This document shows, piece by piece, positions 61,116-64,000 of a DNA stretch of 64,000 nucleotides. Each line of letters begins with the position of its first letter. Positions within the stretch are counted from its first letter, which is position 1. A program made the position numbers and the translations under genes. This DNA comes from Cloeon dipterum (lineage: Eukaryota; Arthropoda; Insecta; Ephemeroptera; Baetidae). The notes under the pieces are model-generated. The model did no database searches. It was not told the DNA's origin and worked only from the letters and a program-made list of their open reading frames with translations. Location of the stretch: NCBI RefSeq assembly GCF_949628265.1, contig NC_088786.1, positions 36,043,681 to 36,107,680 of the forward strand, read 5' to 3'.

Positions 61116-61623
61116 TTAGAGCAGCAGATACAACTCTGGTGTAGCAATCGGATTCTCGATCCCCATATCGTACTCCAACATTTTTGTGCCTTCTTTTTTG
61201 AATGGTCTCTCCATCGAAATGTAGAGACCAAGGAGGATCTTTTCAATATTTTTGATTGTTGAAGAGATGAGCTTGTATTTTGGGTTGAAGTAGTGGACAG
61301 ATTGCTGTTCCAGATTGATCATGACAATCGTCAACACGTCTTGGTGCAATCTGCAAGGCAGGTACAGCAAATTGATGTGATCGTCCACGACAACTTCCTG
61401 TTTCTCCGTGGGGTTTGAAAGGAATGAGTGCACGATTTTCATCTTGAGTTGAGTTGAGTTTTCTTTGGGTGAAATAACTCTTGCCAAGAGAAATTCGAAC
61501 AAGGTGTTTGGAATTGCTTCCATCACGCCACTGGCACCATAAACTTAGCAAATTTCCTGAACAATTCCTTCTCCAGGGTCCTCGAGTTCGTATGACAGCA
61601 CTTCAGCGCCAAAGCTTTGGGTC
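61116..61623 (-). pseudogene. Minus-strand exon copy C27, broken chimera
   Basis: Changes from C8-like sequence at its 3' edge (CATTAGAGCAGC) to a DDHINL body. A nonsense change (TTA to TAA in CLVYG) lies near 61545. Confidence 0.6.
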
Positions 61624-61959
61624 CTGTAACAATATGATTTTTCAAAATTTTCACTACAGTAATATACTTTTAAGGTTTTAGAAGGACGCTCCGCAGGATG
61701 GCTAGGGCATCCCGAAGGATGGCTAAGGCGTCCCTCTAGACGGCTAGGGGGTCCAGCGTTACGGGTAGGGCTTCGCGCAGAACGGGAAGGGCGTCACGCA
61801 AGACGGGTTGGCCATCCCGCGTGACGGGTAGGGCGTCCGGCCGGAGGGCTATTGCGTCCCGCAGGAGGGCTAGGACGTCCTGCGTTACGGGTAAGGCGTC
61901 GCGCAGGACGGCAACTGATTACAAACTCAGTTCGCAGTTATATTTATTTGCCTCTGACG

Positions 61960-62482
61960 TCAAACATTGTAACAATAGAGGAGCAGATACAACTCTGGTG
62001 TAGCAATCGGATTCTCGATCCCCATATCGTACTCCAACATTTTTGTGCCTTCTTTTTTGAATGGTCTCTCCATCGAAATGTAGAGACCAAGGAGGATCTT
62101 TTCAATATTTTTGATTGTTGAAGAGATGAGCTTGTATTTTGGGTTGAAGTAGTGGACAGATTGCTGTTCCAGATTGATCATGACAATCGTCAACACGTCT
62201 TGGTGCAATCTGCAAGGCAGGTACAGCACATTGATGTTAGCGTCCACGACAACTTCCTGCTTCTCCGTGGGGTTTGAAAGGAATGAGTGCACGATTTTCA
62301 TCTTGAGTTGAGTTGAGTTTTCTTTGGGTGAAATAACTCTTGCCAAGAGAAATTCGAACAAGGCGTTTGGAATTGCTTCCATCACGCCACTGGCACCATA
62401 AACTAAGCAAATTTCCTGAACAATTCCTTCTCCAGGGTCCTCGAGTTCGTATGACAGCACTTCAGCGCCAAAGCTTTGGGTC
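61960..62482 (-). pseudogene. Minus-strand exon copy C28
   Basis: Same protein as C2 and C3. Confidence 0.6.
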
Positions 62483-63365
62483 CTGTAGCAATATGATTTT
62501 ACATAATTTACACTACAGTAATATACTTTTAAGGTTTTAGAAGGACGCCCCGCAGGATGGCTAGGGCATCCCGCAGGACGGCTAGGGCATCCCGAAGGAT
62601 GGCTAAGGCGTCCCTCTAGACGGCTAGGGGGTCCAGAGTTACGGGTAGGGCTTCGCGCAGAACGGGTAGGGCGTCACGCAGGACGGGTTGGCCATCCCGC
62701 GTGACGGGTAGGGCGTATCGAAGGACGGGTAAGGCGTCACGCAGGATGGCTTGGGCGTCCCGCGTGACGGGTTGGGCATCCTGCGTTACGGGTAGGGCGT
62801 CCCGCAGGATTGCTAGGGAGTCCCGCAGGACGGCTAGGGCGTCCCGCCGGACGGCTAGGGGGTCCTGCGTTACGGGTAGGGCTTCGCGCAGAACGGGTAG
62901 GGCGTCACGCAGGACGGGTTGGCCATCCCGCGTGACGGGTAGGGCGTATCGAAGGACGGGTAAGGCGTCACGCAGGATTGCTAGGGCATCCCGCGGTATG
63001 GTTTGGGCATCCTGCGTTACGGGTAGGGCGTCCCGCAGGATGGCTAGGGCGTCCCGCAGGATGGCTATGGCATCCCGCAGGATGGCTAGGGGGTCCAGCG
63101 TTATGGGTAGGGCTTCGCGCAGAACGGGTAGGGCGTCACGCAAGACGGGTTGGCCATCCCGCGTGACGGGTAGGGCGTATCGAAGGACGGGTAAGGCGTC
63201 ACGCAGGATTGCTATGGCATCCCGCAGGATGGCTAGGGGGTCCAGCGTTATGGGTAGGGCTTCGCGCAGAACGGGTAGGGCGTCACGCAGGACGGGTTGG
63301 GCATCCCGCGTGGTGGGTTAGGGAGTATCGAAGGACGGGTAAGGCGTCATGTAGGATGAATAGGG

Positions 63366-64000
63366 GACCTTTATCTGAAAACAACGCATAAACATCTTAA
63401 TAATAAATATTTTTAGGGACAATTTGTGGAGTTGACGAAGACAACTCATGCGCTTGGCCTGTGTGCTCTAAGTGTGGAGGCGAATCGCTTGAAGATCTTC
63501 CCAAAGATGTGATGTGCTGCTTAGACTGTCACTCTGAAGGTCCGTTTTCTAACAAGGTTGCCCTGAGCATTTACATTAGTCCTTCACGAGGATACCATTG
63601 CAGCAATGATGACACTAAGATCCTAATCAAGGTTTGATATCAATATTGATTGATTTTTTTTAAGATTTACTAACTAAACATTACCGTTTTAGCTAAATCA
63701 TAGCGCTAGTGAGAGCATCTTGCCTCCTGGTTGAGATAAAAATGAGGTTAGCAAAACATTTTTCATGATTCTCGAATAATTTTTGGTATTTTGATTTTTC
63801 CTAAGAAAAATTTAAAGGTTATCTAACGGCCAGTTTAAATTTTCAATCAAATTTTGAGCAAAAATAGTAGCTTTTTAAGAATTTAGGAGTGATTACCTTC
63901 CAAATAGTTGAATTTATTCTTTCGCTCATTTTGATCAGCAAAGCTCTCCACCCTCGAGACAAATATTCACTTGTTCCCTTTTTTCCCTAATATTTTTTTC
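63366..64000. repeat. Higher-order unit 8 (partial; runs off the window)
   Basis: Begins with GACCTTTATCTG and covers the SPIDR exons and part of the AT-rich spacer. Markers (TTTTTAG acceptor, AAGATCC, AATGAGGTTAGC) match unit 1 rather than units 2-7. The array probably continues. Confidence 0.85.
63417..63734 (+). pseudogene. SPIDR exons H and I, copy 8
   Basis: Exon H 63417-63631 is open and shares K-I-L and the TTTTTAG acceptor with copy 1; exon I 63693-63734. The closest copy to the founder. Confidence 0.75.

Larger units (their letters stand above)
54830..63365. repeat. Higher-order unit 7 (8536 bp)
   Basis: Exon copies C24-C28; minisatellite at 57068-57550, 58180-58640, 59268-61053, 61682-61912 and 62541-63365. 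It is a mosaic: a unit head joined inside C24 to a C4-type block, then a copy of the unit 2 block (23071 onward, offset 35970), then a unit 1-like end. Confidence 0.86.

Noticed and set aside
5886..63365. Telomeric repeat (GGGTAGGG resembles TTAGGG)
   Set aside because: The period is 21 bp with CpG-rich interiors, and true TTAGG or TTAGGG runs are absent; at most a chance similarity of the core.
14190..63391. Many Arg/Ser-rich plus-strand frames and LRDALPV-type minus-strand frames in the array
   Set aside because: They are translations of the 21-bp minisatellite, appear on both strands at once, and end wherever a non-21 unit breaks register.
12037..63631. Tandem splicing of several exon H copies to make a multi-zinc-ribbon SPIDR
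   Set aside because: Exon H is 215 nt (phase 1 in, phase 0 out), so joining two copies shifts the frame.

Overview
The window reads as animal nuclear DNA, probably from an arthropod or another invertebrate with compact introns. The unique sequence is AT-rich. Genes have GT-AG introns, most of them 50 to 100 nt. There are no operons, and the recognisable proteins are metazoan: a SPIDR-like DNA-repair scaffold and a TMEM47/claudin-like tetraspan. The lineage cannot be fixed from the sequence alone.

Layout. Positions 1-8730 are repeat-rich intergenic DNA: a ~180-bp tandem repeat (490-1215), two foldback elements (3006-3225 and 3538-4413), patches rich in GGGCACC-type and CGGGAATTCCCGGG-type palindromes, and then a 2.8-kb GC-rich minisatellite (5886-8715) built from 21-bp and 28-bp units. 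Positions 9082-12354 hold the one gene I recognise with confidence, a SPIDR homologue reconstructed here from nine short exons and ending in a Cys4 zinc-ribbon/OB-fold exon.

From 11986 to the end the window is one tandem array of eight higher-order units (lengths 9075, 8603, 3777, 8279, 8614, 4496 and 8536 bp, plus a partial eighth). Each unit starts with a copy of the last two SPIDR exons. A copy of two terminal exons of a TMEM47-like tetraspan follows on the same strand. Next come one or more copies of a minus-strand exon that may encode part of a Ulp1/C48-like domain, each copy separated by stretches of the 21-bp minisatellite. I count 28 copies of the minus-strand exon, seven copies of the tetraspan exon pair and eight of the SPIDR exon pair.

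The copies are near-identical but carry diagnostic variants. Several exon copies are chimeras of two subtypes, and unit-length differences in the best case resolve into whole 21-bp steps. The array has therefore been reshaped by unequal exchange and gene conversion, with both the minisatellite and the embedded exon acting as homology. Most array gene pieces are best treated as gene fragments. Whether any is expressed, for example by splicing SPIDR exon G to the tetraspan exons (phases match), cannot be told from sequence. Long open frames with heptad repeats in the minisatellite are artefacts of the 21-bp period.
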